In this document: one piece after another, positions 26,024-34,024 of the stretch
Layout: each line of letters starts with the position of its first letter
Numbering within the stretch: position 1 is the first letter of the stretch
NCBI GenBank assembly: GCA_964636895.1
Contig: CAZWUW010000003.1
Location: 1-63,933, forward strand
From: CAZWUW01 sp964636895
Lineage (GTDB): Bacteria; Bacillota; Thermincolia; Thermincolales; CAZWUW01
Direction of reading: 5' to 3'
Length of the DNA: 63,933 bases
The notes under the pieces: generated by a model
What the model saw: only the letters and a program-made list of their open reading frames with translations
Told to the model about the DNA's origin: nothing
Database searches by the model: none
Translations under genes and position numbers: made by a program

Positions 26024-27217
26024 TTGAAGCACGGTTATTTTTGGACCTTTTGTGTTATAAGCTTTGTAGTCTCAATGGTGATATTCCCGGGTGAAGTTTA
26101 TGATGCTGCCAGAACAGGTCTTAAAGCCTGGTGGGAAATTGTATTGCCCGCCCTTTTGCCATTTTTCATAGCCGCTGAATTACTAATGAACTTTGGTATC
26201 GTCCATTTCATGGGTGTACTGCTGGAACCGGTTATGCGGCCGCTTTTCAACGTGCCCGGTACCGGTTCTTTTGTTATGGCGGTGGGTTTCACCTCCGGCT
26301 TTCCCATAAGCTCATATATTACCGCCCAACTGCGAAAAGACCGCTTGTGTACAAGGATTGAGGCTGAAAGGCTAATGAGTTTCACCAACAACGCCTCACC
26401 GTTGTTCATGCTGGTTGCCGTTTCCGTAGGGATGTTCAAAGCCCCGGAGCTGGGGCTGGTGATTGCGGGAGCACATTACCTGGCCAACCTGACAGTTGGT
26501 CTTTTGCTTCGTTTTTACGGCCGCCATGACCCGGAAGTTTTACCCACCGTTATGCACAGCCGGGATCGGCTGCTGCGCCGAGCCTGGCAGCAAATGGCCA
26601 TAGCTTGGCAAAAAGAACGCCGCCCGCCCGGTAAATTATTGGGTGACGCTATTATAAACTCCGTAAATAAACTCTTGGCTATAGGCGGTTTTGTCATCAT
26701 CTTTGCAGTGTTAATCAGAATTCTTTCCAAGATTGGGTTAATGTCGTTCTTTGCCCATGCCCTGTCCCCTTTGCTAACGTCTGTGGGCTTACAACCGGCA
26801 GCCATTGATGCCCTGATGCAAGGCCTGTTTGAAGTAACTCTAGGTACCAAAGCGGCCAGCGAAGCCTTGATACCATTTTCTCAGCAAATTATGGTAGCCG
26901 CAATTTGCCTGGCTTGGAGCGGTTTATCCGTGCACGCTCAGGTAGCCGCCATGATCAGTGAAACAGATATCCGAATGCTGCCTTTTGTGCTGGCAAGATG
27001 CGGGCAAGCTGTACTGGCCGCCATATATTCCCTCTTACTCTTAAAGACTGATAACGGTACACTGTCATACTTGGCTAGGCCGGTTTTTCATTACCTGCCG
27101 GCAAGTGATGGATTTCCCGCATGGCTGGACACGCTTCGCTTTTCTTCATTTTTATTGACCGGTATGCTAATTTTTCTCATGATTATATGCACTTTCGTTA
27201 TATCTCTCAGGAAGTAA
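26024..27217 (+). CDS. ylbJ: Sporulation integral membrane protein YlbJ
   Basis: A 397-residue polytopic membrane protein with about eight hydrophobic helices. It has the nucleoside-transporter-like GATE stretches LPALLPFFIAAELLMNFG and GFTSGFPISSYITAQLR. YlbJ is needed for spore cortex formation in Bacillus and is controlled by sigma-E there. The start is TTG 26024 behind GAAGGTG. It ends convergent to the gene at 27283, with a terminator between. Confidence 0.9.
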   Translation: MKHGYFWTFCVISFVVSMVIFPGEVYDAARTGLKAWWEIVLPALLPFFIAAELLMNFGIVHFMGVLLEPVMRPLFNVPGTGSFVMAVGFTSGFPISSYITAQLRKDRLCTRIEAERLMSFTNNASPLFMLVAVSVGMFKAPELGLVIAGAHYLANLTVGLLLRFYGRHDPEVLPTVMHSRDRLLRRAWQQMAIAWQKERRPPGKLLGDAIINSVNKLLAIGGFVIIFAVLIRILSKIGLMSFFAHALSPLLTSVGLQPAAIDALMQGLFEVTLGTKAASEALIPFSQQIMVAAICLAWSGLSVHAQVAAMISETDIRMLPFVLARCGQAVLAAIYSLLLLKTDNGTLSYLARPVFHYLPASDGFPAWLDTLRFSSFLLTGMLIFLMIICTFVISLRK

Positions 27218-27250
27218 AATAATTAGTATAATAATTTCCAAATACAAAAA

Positions 27251-27273
27251 AAGTGACCCTTTATAGGTCACTT
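27251..27273 (+). terminator. Bidirectional terminator between ylbJ and the coiled-coil gene
   Basis: AAGTGACC pairs with GGTCACTT around a seven-base loop, with A-rich sequence before and CTTTATTTT after, so it can serve both convergent genes. Confidence 0.8.
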
Positions 27274-27282
27274 CTTTATTTT

Positions 27283-27762
27283 CTATTCTTTGGCTGCCGC
27301 AGCATCCTTTTCTATCTTAGGACCGTGTTTTAGTTCCTCTCGTCCGTTCTTAACCGTTACCAGATTGTTTTCCAGGTTTTTTTCCAATGTGTGCAACAAT
27401 TCGTCCGCAAACTGATAGGCGCTCATTTTTATTTCCCGGGATAAATTCTGCGCCTGTTCTACAATATCCCGGCCGTGTTCCTGGGCTTGCCTGGCAATTT
27501 CCGTTTCACCGGCCATTTTGGCAATCTCTTCTCTGGCTTCAGTCACAATCCGCTGCGCTTCTTTTTGCGCCTCATCTAAAATCCGTTCCCGCTCCTGAGT
27601 GATAACTTTTGCCTGTCGCATTTCTTCAGGTAAAGCTGTACGGACGTGATCAATCATATCCAGAATTAATTCATCATCGATTAATATCTTGCCAACTAAC
27701 GGTACTTTTGTACTATCCTCAACCATTTCTTCCATCTCATTCAAGACATCTAGGATATCCAT
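27283..27762 (-). CDS. Coiled-coil protein resembling ATPase subunit B/H or DivIVA-like proteins
   Basis: A 159-residue, highly charged helical protein. ATG 27762 is chosen over 27855 because it has GGGGGAGG at seven bases and avoids an overlap with coaD. Residues about 50-140 (VITQERERILDEAQKEAQR onwards) form a long coiled coil with Ala and Glu heptads like the V-ATPase H or F-ATPase b stalk. There is no membrane anchor. A homologue often follows coaD in this bacterial group. Its function is unknown; a scaffold role is a guess. Confidence 0.75.
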   Translation of the reverse strand: MDILDVLNEMEEMVEDSTKVPLVGKILIDDELILDMIDHVRTALPEEMRQAKVITQERERILDEAQKEAQRIVTEAREEIAKMAGETEIARQAQEHGRDIVEQAQNLSREIKMSAYQFADELLHTLEKNLENNLVTVKNGREELKHGPKIEKDAAAAKE

Positions 27763-27775
27763 TGCCATCCTCCCC

Positions 27776-28267
27776 CTATTGGTCATTCTTATTGAACTTT
27801 TGGCGGAGCCGTTGTTCAACAAGTGCCGGCACAAAGGCTCCCACACATCCACCATATGAAGCTACTTCCTTAACCACACTGGAACTCAAAAAGGAAACAT
27901 CAGCCTGAGCCATCATAAATATGGTTTCTACTTCAGGCATGAGCTTTTTATTAGTTAACGCCATCTGAAATTCATTTTCAAAATCTGATATGGCCCTTAA
28001 ACCTCTTATGATTGCAGTTGCCTTATGTAGTCGAGCATAATTAACGGTAAGCCCAAAAAACGAACCCACCCGCACATTAGCGTACGGCGTTAATAATTTA
28101 TTTAACATTTCTACCCGCTCTTCAATAGTAAAGAGAGGTTGTTTGCCAGAGTTTTTGGAAACAGCAACTATTACTTCGTCAAAAACCTGAGCCGCCCGTC
28201 CAACAATATCCAGATGACCGTTGGTAACGGGATCAAAGCTCCCCGGATAGACGGCAATTCTATTCAA
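27776..28267 (-). CDS. coaD: Phosphopantetheine adenylyltransferase
   Basis: A 163-residue enzyme making dephospho-CoA from phosphopantetheine and ATP. It shows AVYPGSFDPVTNGHLDI with the TxGH motif, GLRAISDFENEFQMA, and the C-terminal FLSSSVVKEVASYGG. It follows rsmD by 13 bases, the usual rsmD-coaD pair. Confidence 0.97.
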   Translation of the reverse strand: MNRIAVYPGSFDPVTNGHLDIVGRAAQVFDEVIVAVSKNSGKQPLFTIEERVEMLNKLLTPYANVRVGSFFGLTVNYARLHKATAIIRGLRAISDFENEFQMALTNKKLMPEVETIFMMAQADVSFLSSSVVKEVASYGGCVGAFVPALVEQRLRQKFNKNDQ

Positions 28268-28280
28268 TTTGCTCCTCCTT

Positions 28281-28844
28281 TCAATGTTCCGCCAGTGGAT
28301 ACCGGTAAATATTCAACAACGTATCCCCGTACTTTTCTTGGCGGACCATCATCAATTGCCCTACCTGCTCAGGCAATTGATCTTTTTTGCTGCTTTCAAC
28401 TATTACAAATCCTTCTTCATGTAATAAACTGTAATCATTTATTAATCCTAATGCTATTTTCTCATGATTTTTTAAATAAGGAGGGTCAATAAAAACCAAA
28501 TCAAAAACTATCCCCCGGTTCCTCAGCCTGTCCAAAGCCATCGTATAATCAAGCCGGTATGTCTCGGCCCTGTATAGCAAACCTGTCAGGGTTAGATTAT
28601 CCTGTAAAACCCGAAAAGCTCCGGGGTCGATTTCCACAAAAATAGCCTGGGCCGCCCCCCGGCTTAAAGCCTCAATACCAACACTGCCTGTCCCGGCAAA
28701 CAAATCAAGAAATACAGCATTCAAGACCCTGTTGCCCAATATGTTGAATAATGCCTCTTTGACCCTATCGGCAGTCGGTCTGGTCTCCATACCTTTAGGC
28801 GTTCTAAGCTTGCGTCCTTTTGCAGTTCCGGTTATAACCCGCAA
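28281..28844 (-). CDS. rsmD: 16S rRNA (guanine966-N2) methyltransferase
   Basis: A 187-residue SAM-dependent methyltransferase. The SAM loop is FLDLFAGTGSVGIEALSRGA (read in parts), and the catalytic motif is FIDPPYLKN. It opens MRVITGTAKGRKLRTPKG, where ITG-GxxKGR is typical. The start codon is TTG 28844 behind GGGAG at 11 bases. Confidence 0.95.
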   Translation of the reverse strand: MRVITGTAKGRKLRTPKGMETRPTADRVKEALFNILGNRVLNAVFLDLFAGTGSVGIEALSRGAAQAIFVEIDPGAFRVLQDNLTLTGLLYRAETYRLDYTMALDRLRNRGIVFDLVFIDPPYLKNHEKIALGLINDYSLLHEEGFVIVESSKKDQLPEQVGQLMMVRQEKYGDTLLNIYRYPLAEH

Positions 28845-28870
28845 TTATGACAGCACTCCCAATATGTGAA

Positions 28871-28898
28871 ATTATAGCATAATAATAAAATTATAGCA
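28871..28898 (-). promoter_or_regulatory. Two tandem extended -10 promoters before rsmD
   Basis: TGCTATAAT occurs twice on the minus strand (28871-28879 and 28890-28898), 19 bases apart. Both have the TGn extension that can replace a -35 box, and no good TTGACA is seen upstream of either. Confidence 0.5.
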
Positions 28899-28985
28899 CA
28901 TTAAAGATTAAAAAGCGATTTTTTTAAGATATTATTTTTGTCATTTATATGTATAATCTATAGCTGCAGAGTAAATAATACTATC

Positions 28986-29110
28986 AAAATTACATAGTGT
29001 AATTTTTGGAGGCAAGAGCGAGGATTAACCCTCCCCCAAACCAGCTCTTCCTCCGGTTTCTCCTCTCCCTGGAACGGTGGCTAAATGCCACCGTTCCTAA
29101 TATTTTTATT
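28986..29110 (+). ncRNA. Candidate structured small RNA ending in a terminator
   Basis: The 353-base gap between rsmD and pstA (28845-29197) holds no gene but three hairpins in a row. The first is a nine-pair AT stem (28986-28994 with 28998-29006). The second pairs GGAGG and AAGAGC (28008-type positions 29008-29012 and 29014-29019) with GCTCTTCCTCC (29044-29054), enclosing an inner GAGG/CCTC stem. The third is an 11-pair GC stem (29071-29081 with 29087-29097) followed by TAATATTTTTATT. The last is a good terminator only on the plus strand, where no protein gene precedes it. A TATAAT lies upstream near 28953 but without a clear -35. A remnant of an unrelated element is possible. Confidence 0.4.
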
Positions 29111-29197
29111 AAGCAACAACATAGAAATGAGGAGTGGAAGCGCAATGACACTTCGAACTCCCCACTTATTTTTCAGGCATATTAAATCCCGGATTAT

Positions 29198-30040
29198 CTA
29201 TGACGTCTTTGAAATAAATCTTTTCATCAGCCAATTTGCTGACAAGTTTATTATCAGGATAGTAATAATCAATACTGTAGCCGTAGCAAAGGCTTTATCC
29301 ATAGCGCCCACTTCCATGGCCACAAGGTATAAATGCATCGACATGGTTCTAGCCTGGTCAAAAACACCGGTAGGTATACGCAGACTACCTCCAAGTGTCA
29401 GCATTAAGGCTGCCGTTTCGCCAACTACCCGGCCAATTGACAGAATAATCCCGGTGATAATCCCCGGTATGGCGCTAGGTAAAACGACCTTGGCAATAGT
29501 CTGCCACTTCGTAGCACCCAAAGCCTGACTACCTTCACGATAAGACATAGGTACTGTTTTCAATGCTTCTTCCGCTGTTCTAATTATTGTAGGCAAAATC
29601 ATGGTAGCGGCAGTAAGTGAACCGGAGATCAGGGACCAACCTTTAGTTATAGGTTCCAACAGGATAACAAAAAAAGTAAAACCAAAAAGTCCAAAAACTA
29701 TAGAAGGGATACCTGCCAGGGCATCAGTCCCAAACCTGATAAACCTGGTCAGCATTCCGTCCCTGGTGTATTCGTTCAGATAAATAGCTGCGCCTACACC
29801 AATAGGGGTGGCAATTACCAAAGATAATAAGGTGAAATATACCGTTCCCAGAATAACCGGAAAAATACCGCCTTTAGCCCCCATTTTGCGCGGCTTATCC
29901 AGAAGAAAATTAAGATTTACGTGACCTAATCCTTCAAATAAAATATAACCCAATATCACAGTCAAAATAATTACCGTGGATATTGCGGCCGAAAGAAGCA
30001 CTGCTTTGGCTATTTTTTGATTTGTTTTGACGCTGGCCAT
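29198..30040 (-). CDS. pstA: Phosphate ABC transporter permease PstA (first set)
   Basis: A 280-residue inner-membrane permease with about six helices. The ABC-binding loop EALKTVPMSYREGSQALGATKWQT (read in parts) and the Pst-type LMLTLGGSLRIPTGVFDQARTMSMHLY are clear. Its ATG overlaps the pstC stop by one base. It is the last gene of the first pst operon; no pstB or phoU follows, so the ATPase at 40852 is probably shared. Confidence 0.95.
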   Translation of the reverse strand: MASVKTNQKIAKAVLLSAAISTVIILTVILGYILFEGLGHVNLNFLLDKPRKMGAKGGIFPVILGTVYFTLLSLVIATPIGVGAAIYLNEYTRDGMLTRFIRFGTDALAGIPSIVFGLFGFTFFVILLEPITKGWSLISGSLTAATMILPTIIRTAEEALKTVPMSYREGSQALGATKWQTIAKVVLPSAIPGIITGIILSIGRVVGETAALMLTLGGSLRIPTGVFDQARTMSMHLYLVAMEVGAMDKAFATATVLIITILIINLSANWLMKRFISKTS

Positions 30041-30939
30041 TATGCTCTGCTCACCCCTTTTTTCGCCACATAAGCAGCGATTGTATTCAGCAGCATAATT
30101 ACAATAAAGAGAACAATCCCGGTGGCAAAAAGTGCGTTCATATGATAGCCGGACGCGTAATTCATTTCAATAGCAATGTTTCCGGTAAGGGTTCGAACCG
30201 GAGCAAAAATTGATTGGGGTATTAACGGTGTATTCCCGGCAACCATTATCACCGCCATCGTTTCACCAAGAGCCCGGCCCATGCCCAACACAACCGCGGC
30301 GATAATCCCGGAAACTGCCGCCGGCACTATTACTTTATAAACCGTCTGCCAGTGCGAAGCTCCCAGCGCCAGAGATGCCTCTTTATACTCACGAGGTACG
30401 GACCTGATAGCGTCCTCGGAAATATTAATAACTGTAGGTAGAATCATAATAGCTAAAATAATTGCCGCCGACAACACACTAAAACCTTTTTGATACTGGG
30501 GGTCCAGAATACCGGATAAGTATGAACGCTGGAGATGCATAATCGTACTATTAATAATTACCATGCCAAATAATCCGTATACTACTGAGGGAATCCCAGC
30601 CAGGAGTTCAATAGCCGGTCTGACCAAGCGGCTGATTTTGGGATTAGAGAATTCCGCCAGATAAATGGCAGTGGCAACTCCAAGGGGAACGCCCAAGATT
30701 AGGGCACAGAAAGTAACCACAAAAGTACCGATAATCATCGGCAGGATGCCAAAAAACCCAGCGGTGGGACGCCATTCAGTACCCAGCAGAAATTTGGTCA
30801 GGCCTACTTTTTCAAAAATCGGCAGACCTTCTTTGATGACAAAACCACCTATAAAAATAATCACCACAACCGAGACAAAAGCACATGCTAGGAGCATTTT
30901 TTCGTAAAAAATTTCTCTTGTTTTATAATACAAAAACAT
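30040..30939 (-). CDS. pstC: Phosphate ABC transporter permease PstC (first set)
   Basis: A 299-residue permease paired with PstA, with six predicted helices. It shows GTEWRPTAGFFGILPMIIGT, a Pst hallmark (read in part), and the coupling loop RSVPREYKEASLALGASHWQT. ATG 30939 is chosen because GGGAG lies just before it; an in-frame TTG at 30948 has no ribosome site. A perfect palindrome separates it from pstS. Confidence 0.95.
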   Translation of the reverse strand: MFLYYKTREIFYEKMLLACAFVSVVVIIFIGGFVIKEGLPIFEKVGLTKFLLGTEWRPTAGFFGILPMIIGTFVVTFCALILGVPLGVATAIYLAEFSNPKISRLVRPAIELLAGIPSVVYGLFGMVIINSTIMHLQRSYLSGILDPQYQKGFSVLSAAIILAIMILPTVINISEDAIRSVPREYKEASLALGASHWQTVYKVIVPAAVSGIIAAVVLGMGRALGETMAVIMVAGNTPLIPQSIFAPVRTLTGNIAIEMNYASGYHMNALFATGIVLFIVIMLLNTIAAYVAKKGVSRA

Positions 30940-30952
30940 CACTCCCAAAGGA

Positions 30953-30980
30953 ATATAGGGTGGATTAATCCACCCTATAT
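30953..30980 (-). other. Perfect 28-base palindrome between pstS and pstC
   Basis: Positions 30953-30966 are the exact reverse complement of 30967-30980, with core GGGTGGATTAATCCACCC. In the mRNA it would be a strong hairpin. No T run follows on the minus strand, so it may protect the pstS 3' end or reduce read-through to pstCA, as similar hairpins do elsewhere. Confidence 0.75.
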
Positions 30981-31015
30981 ATTATAACTTATTTTCGCTG
31001 CCTTGAAAGACTTTT

Positions 31016-31882
31016 TTATTTTGCTATCGAAATAAATTCTTCGGCAACAATTTTTTGTCCGTCCGGACCCAGTACATAGTCAATAAAGGTCTGAGTTGCC
31101 GCGTCCGGCGTACCGCTTGTGAGGAAAAGGAACGGGCGGGCTATTTTGTAAGAATCGTTTAACACATTCTCATCAGTTGCGTCTATGCCCTCAACTTTTA
31201 TTGCTTTTACAGAGGTATCCAGTGAACCCAGGGAGATGTAACCAATGGCATTTTCATCCTGAGATACGGCAGTTCTGACGGCCCCGGTAGAACTCTGTAC
31301 CACAGCACTGTCAATAAATTTGCCATCCTTACCCAGCACGATTTCCTGAAAAGCGCCCCGTGTGCCGGAAGCCTCGTCACGGTTAACCACAGTTATGGGA
31401 GCATCTTTGCCGCCAACTTCTTTCCAGTTTTTAATTTCGCCGTTATAGATTTTCTTGATTTGTTCCAGTTTCAGGTCGGTCACTTTACTTTGGGGATTAA
31501 CAACTACGGCAATACCATCTTTGGCAATTATGGTTTCCTTAAGACCAGCGGCCTTTTCTTCGGACTTCAGTGCACGGGATGATGTTCCAATGTTGGCAGT
31601 TTTATCCTGAGCAGCTTTCACACCTGCGCTGGAACCACCGCCGGCCACATCAACCTTAATGTCTTTATTGACTTCCTCAAAAGCCTGGGCCAGTTCTTCA
31701 GCCAACGGTTGTACGGATGTGGATCCGGCAATATTTACTTTGCCGCTTGCTTTTTCGGTGCTTTCAGTATTCTGACCTTCAGTTTTGGGCTCCTCTTGCT
31801 TGCCGCAACCTACCACGGCTACCATTGCAGACAAAACTATGACCATTAAAACTACTAACTTTGCTTTTTTCCAGGTCATCAT
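31016..31882 (-). CDS. pstS: Phosphate-binding lipoprotein PstS (first set)
   Basis: A 288-residue lipoprotein that catches phosphate outside the membrane. The lipobox AVVGC puts the lipid Cys at about residue 26, and an acidic/Thr linker follows. Ligand-loop marks are INIAGSTSVQPLAEELA, AGGGSSAGVKAA and NRDEASGTRGAFQE. Two ATG codons (31882, 31879) compete. It leads pstSCA behind a PHO-box array. Confidence 0.96.
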   Translation of the reverse strand: MMTWKKAKLVVLMVIVLSAMVAVVGCGKQEEPKTEGQNTESTEKASGKVNIAGSTSVQPLAEELAQAFEEVNKDIKVDVAGGGSSAGVKAAQDKTANIGTSSRALKSEEKAAGLKETIIAKDGIAVVVNPQSKVTDLKLEQIKKIYNGEIKNWKEVGGKDAPITVVNRDEASGTRGAFQEIVLGKDGKFIDSAVVQSSTGAVRTAVSQDENAIGYISLGSLDTSVKAIKVEGIDATDENVLNDSYKIARPFLFLTSGTPDAATQTFIDYVLGPDGQKIVAEEFISIAK

Positions 31883-31957
31883 GCTTTTGTGCTTCCCCCT
31901 TTAATTTTAACTTTATTTTTTGTGGTGGTTGCATTTTCATGTCCACCTATATTAAGA

Positions 31958-32032
31958 ATTATATATCAACTTTGTAAAATGCCAATTAGCAACCTGTTAA
32001 CTTTGTATTAATATATGTTAAGAAATTGTTAA
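31958..32032 (-). promoter_or_regulatory. PHO-box array and promoter of the first pst operon
   Basis: On the minus strand four hexamers, TTAACA (32027-32032), TTAACA (32016-32021), TTAATA (32006-32011) and TTAACA (31995-32000), are spaced 11, 10 and 11 bases. This is the pattern bound by PhoB/PhoP-type regulators. TTGGCA (31980-31985) and TATAAT (31958-31963) with 16 bases between lie just downstream and form a good promoter for pstS. Confidence 0.75.
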
Positions 32033-32503
32033 CTAGTGCTTGGTGAATCTGTCTGCCACTTTGCTGGCTGCATAGGACCAGGGTTTGACGCGGGCTAGAA
32101 AACCGCTGGTGTTAATCATGGCAACTACTTGTTGAATTAATTCTCTGGTTTTGCCCTGCTCTCCTACATCGAGATGAATTTCTACCGTCACCCGGGAACT
32201 GTAAGCGGTAAAATAATCTATTATGCTTCCGGCTAACTCCAGGCTCTGGGACGCTTCGGAAAAAATTCTTTGCTTAAAGGAAGTCAAATTCTTTTGCCGC
32301 GCCTTGGTATAGTAAAATCGGGCACCTTTGCCTACCCGGTGAATAATAACGGCGGTAACAAAACAAGTCACCTTCCCTGGCTGGGAATCTGTCCCGATGG
32401 TCAGGCGATAACAGTCCTTCGGGTGCGCTACTATAAAATCCGTAATATCCCGCAGCATTTCCTCCATACTAAGTCGTCCTTTGGTGGGGCTGATAAAATC
32501 CAT
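32033..32503 (-). CDS. YkuK/DUF458 family protein, RNase H-like fold
   Basis: A 156-residue DUF458 protein like Bacillus YkuK. ATG 32503 is preferred over TTG 32512 by ribosome-site spacing. It has the RNase H-like start YRLTIGTDSQPG with an acidic residue, then VEIHLDVGEQGKTRELI and the terminal SYAASKVADRFTK. The biochemical role is unknown, but the fold suggests nucleic acid binding or cleavage. Its stop codon abuts the PHO boxes of pstS. Confidence 0.88.
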   Translation of the reverse strand: MDFISPTKGRLSMEEMLRDITDFIVAHPKDCYRLTIGTDSQPGKVTCFVTAVIIHRVGKGARFYYTKARQKNLTSFKQRIFSEASQSLELAGSIIDYFTAYSSRVTVEIHLDVGEQGKTRELIQQVVAMINTSGFLARVKPWSYAASKVADRFTKH

Positions 32504-32557
32504 TATCAACACTCCTCTCCCATGCCCTTGCTATAAGTTTGTGCATTTATGCAAACA

Positions 32558-32588
32558 AATAGACACTGGTCTCTTGCCAGCGTCTATT
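32558..32588. other. Imperfect hairpin in the ykuK-glycosyltransferase gap
   Basis: The gap 32504-32854 (351 bases) has no gene. AATAGACACTGG pairs with CCAGCGTCTATT (one mismatch) around seven bases. It lies 55-85 bases before ykuK on the minus strand and could be a leader hairpin. The rest of the gap holds a PHO-like array and a plus-strand promoter, listed separately. Confidence 0.4.
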
Positions 32589-32659
32589 CACAGTTATCAG
32601 TAAGAAAACACAGGCCTGTATGCAAAGTCATGTTGCTTCCCCCTCACTTTTCTTCTTAT

Positions 32660-32700
32660 TTTATACTATTCAATTTAACACTGTATTAATTCCGTGTTAA
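32660..32700 (-). promoter_or_regulatory. PHO-box-like array before ykuK
   Basis: On the minus strand TTAACA (32695-32700), TTAATA (32684-32689) and TTAAAT (32673-32678) repeat every 11 bases, with TATAAA (32660-32665) seven bases further on. Because the region is partly palindromic the same array can be read toward the glycosyltransferase gene. The AT-rich setting makes chance matches possible. Confidence 0.45.
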
Positions 32701-32758
32701 ATATTATAAAACCTTTATAATTCCACAGTTTTATTCATGCTTTCTTTTAATCTCAGCC

Positions 32759-32787
32759 TTTACATGAAAATGATATTGTACTATTAT
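32759..32787 (+). promoter_or_regulatory. Candidate promoter of the glycosyltransferase gene
   Basis: TTTACA (32759-32764) and TATTAT (32782-32787) have a 17-base spacer and lie about 70 bases before the start codon. Confidence 0.55.
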
Positions 32788-32854
32788 ATTAAAAGGAAAC
32801 AAAACCTAGCCTTTACTATATTGTGAAACTTTGTACAAACTAGGAGGAGCCGTT

Positions 32855-34024
32855 TTGTCATTATTGGAGCAGGAAAACATAGTTTGTATTTCTTCAATAG
32901 ACTGGGATCCTATTTGGACCAGGAAACAGCAGGTAATGTCCCGGTTACCCAAATCAAATAAAATCCTGTATGTCGAACCACCCATTACATTGATTTCCCC
33001 GTTCAAAGATCCGTCACTGTGGGGAAAATGGCGTCTATGGCGGCAGGGCATCCGTAAATTGCAAGAAAACCTTTATCTGTGGTCACCACCTGTAATTTTA
33101 CCTTTTGGCAATAAATACAGGTTGATTAACCGTTTAAATCAGTGGTGGCTGGCCCTTTTTTTGCGCCGGATAATGAAAAATCTAGACATGGAAAACAACA
33201 TATTATGGACCTACATGCCAAATTCCGCCGATATTACCGATTTGCTTGAACATAAACTGCTGGTGTATGATTGTGTGGATGAACACTCGGAATACACCGG
33301 GCTAATCAATAAACAGGTTATGTTGCACATGGAGCAGGATTTGTTGCGGCAGTGCGACTTTACTTTTGTTACCGCTGCCGGCCTCTATAATACAAAAAAA
33401 GATTTTGCCAGGCGAATGTATTATTTACCTAATGCTGCCAATGTTGAGCTGTTTATGCAGGCCCAGAACCCGGCAACCCTTATTCCTGCCGAGATGGCGG
33501 CAATAAACAGACCTGTTATCGGTTTTGTGGGCGTGATCCAGGACTGGGTAGACCTTGACTTGATTGCCCGGGTTGCAAAGAGTTACCCTGCCTGGTCAGT
33601 GGTAATGATTGGCCCTGTAGGCGTGGGCATAGATATATCCGGATTGCAAAAATTACCGAATGTACACTTGCTCGGACGCAAAGATGTAAAAGAACTTCCC
33701 GGTTACATTAAAGCTTTCGACGTATGTCTGAATGCTTTTAAATTAAATGAATTAACGGACAAAGTAAGCCCCCTCAAGTTTTATGAATATCTAGCCGCCG
33801 GCAAACCCATTGTCACTGTTAATATGCCCGGTGTCCGCGAATTTGCGGATATTGTGGAAATTGCCAATACTGCAGATGAATTTGTATCTGCAGTTGCCAG
33901 GGCTGTTCAGGAGGAAACCCCTGATAAACTGGCGGCACGTCTAAAAAGGGCGCAGGAAAACTCATGGGAAAGCCGGGTGCAATTCATGATGCAAAAAATA
34001 AAGGAGGATGTTAATGAGTACTAA
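32855..34024 (+). CDS. Glycosyltransferase, GT-B fold, TuaH/GumK-like
   Basis: A 389-residue soluble-looking glycosyltransferase. TTG 32855 is chosen because AGGAGG lies seven bases before it. The N-terminal half has the acceptor-side stretch LWTYMPNSADITDLLEHKLLVYDCVDEHSEY (read in parts). The C-terminal half has IGFVGVIQDWVDLDLI, LLGRKDVKELPGYIKAFDVCLNAF and YEYLAAGKPIVT, the nucleotide-sugar site. It overlaps the next gene by 11 bases, so the pair likely builds a surface polysaccharide containing a uronic acid. The sugar is unknown. Confidence 0.88.
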   Translation: MSLLEQENIVCISSIDWDPIWTRKQQVMSRLPKSNKILYVEPPITLISPFKDPSLWGKWRLWRQGIRKLQENLYLWSPPVILPFGNKYRLINRLNQWWLALFLRRIMKNLDMENNILWTYMPNSADITDLLEHKLLVYDCVDEHSEYTGLINKQVMLHMEQDLLRQCDFTFVTAAGLYNTKKDFARRMYYLPNAANVELFMQAQNPATLIPAEMAAINRPVIGFVGVIQDWVDLDLIARVAKSYPAWSVVMIGPVGVGIDISGLQKLPNVHLLGRKDVKELPGYIKAFDVCLNAFKLNELTDKVSPLKFYEYLAAGKPIVTVNMPGVREFADIVEIANTADEFVSAVARAVQEETPDKLAARLKRAQENSWESRVQFMMQKIKEDVNEY

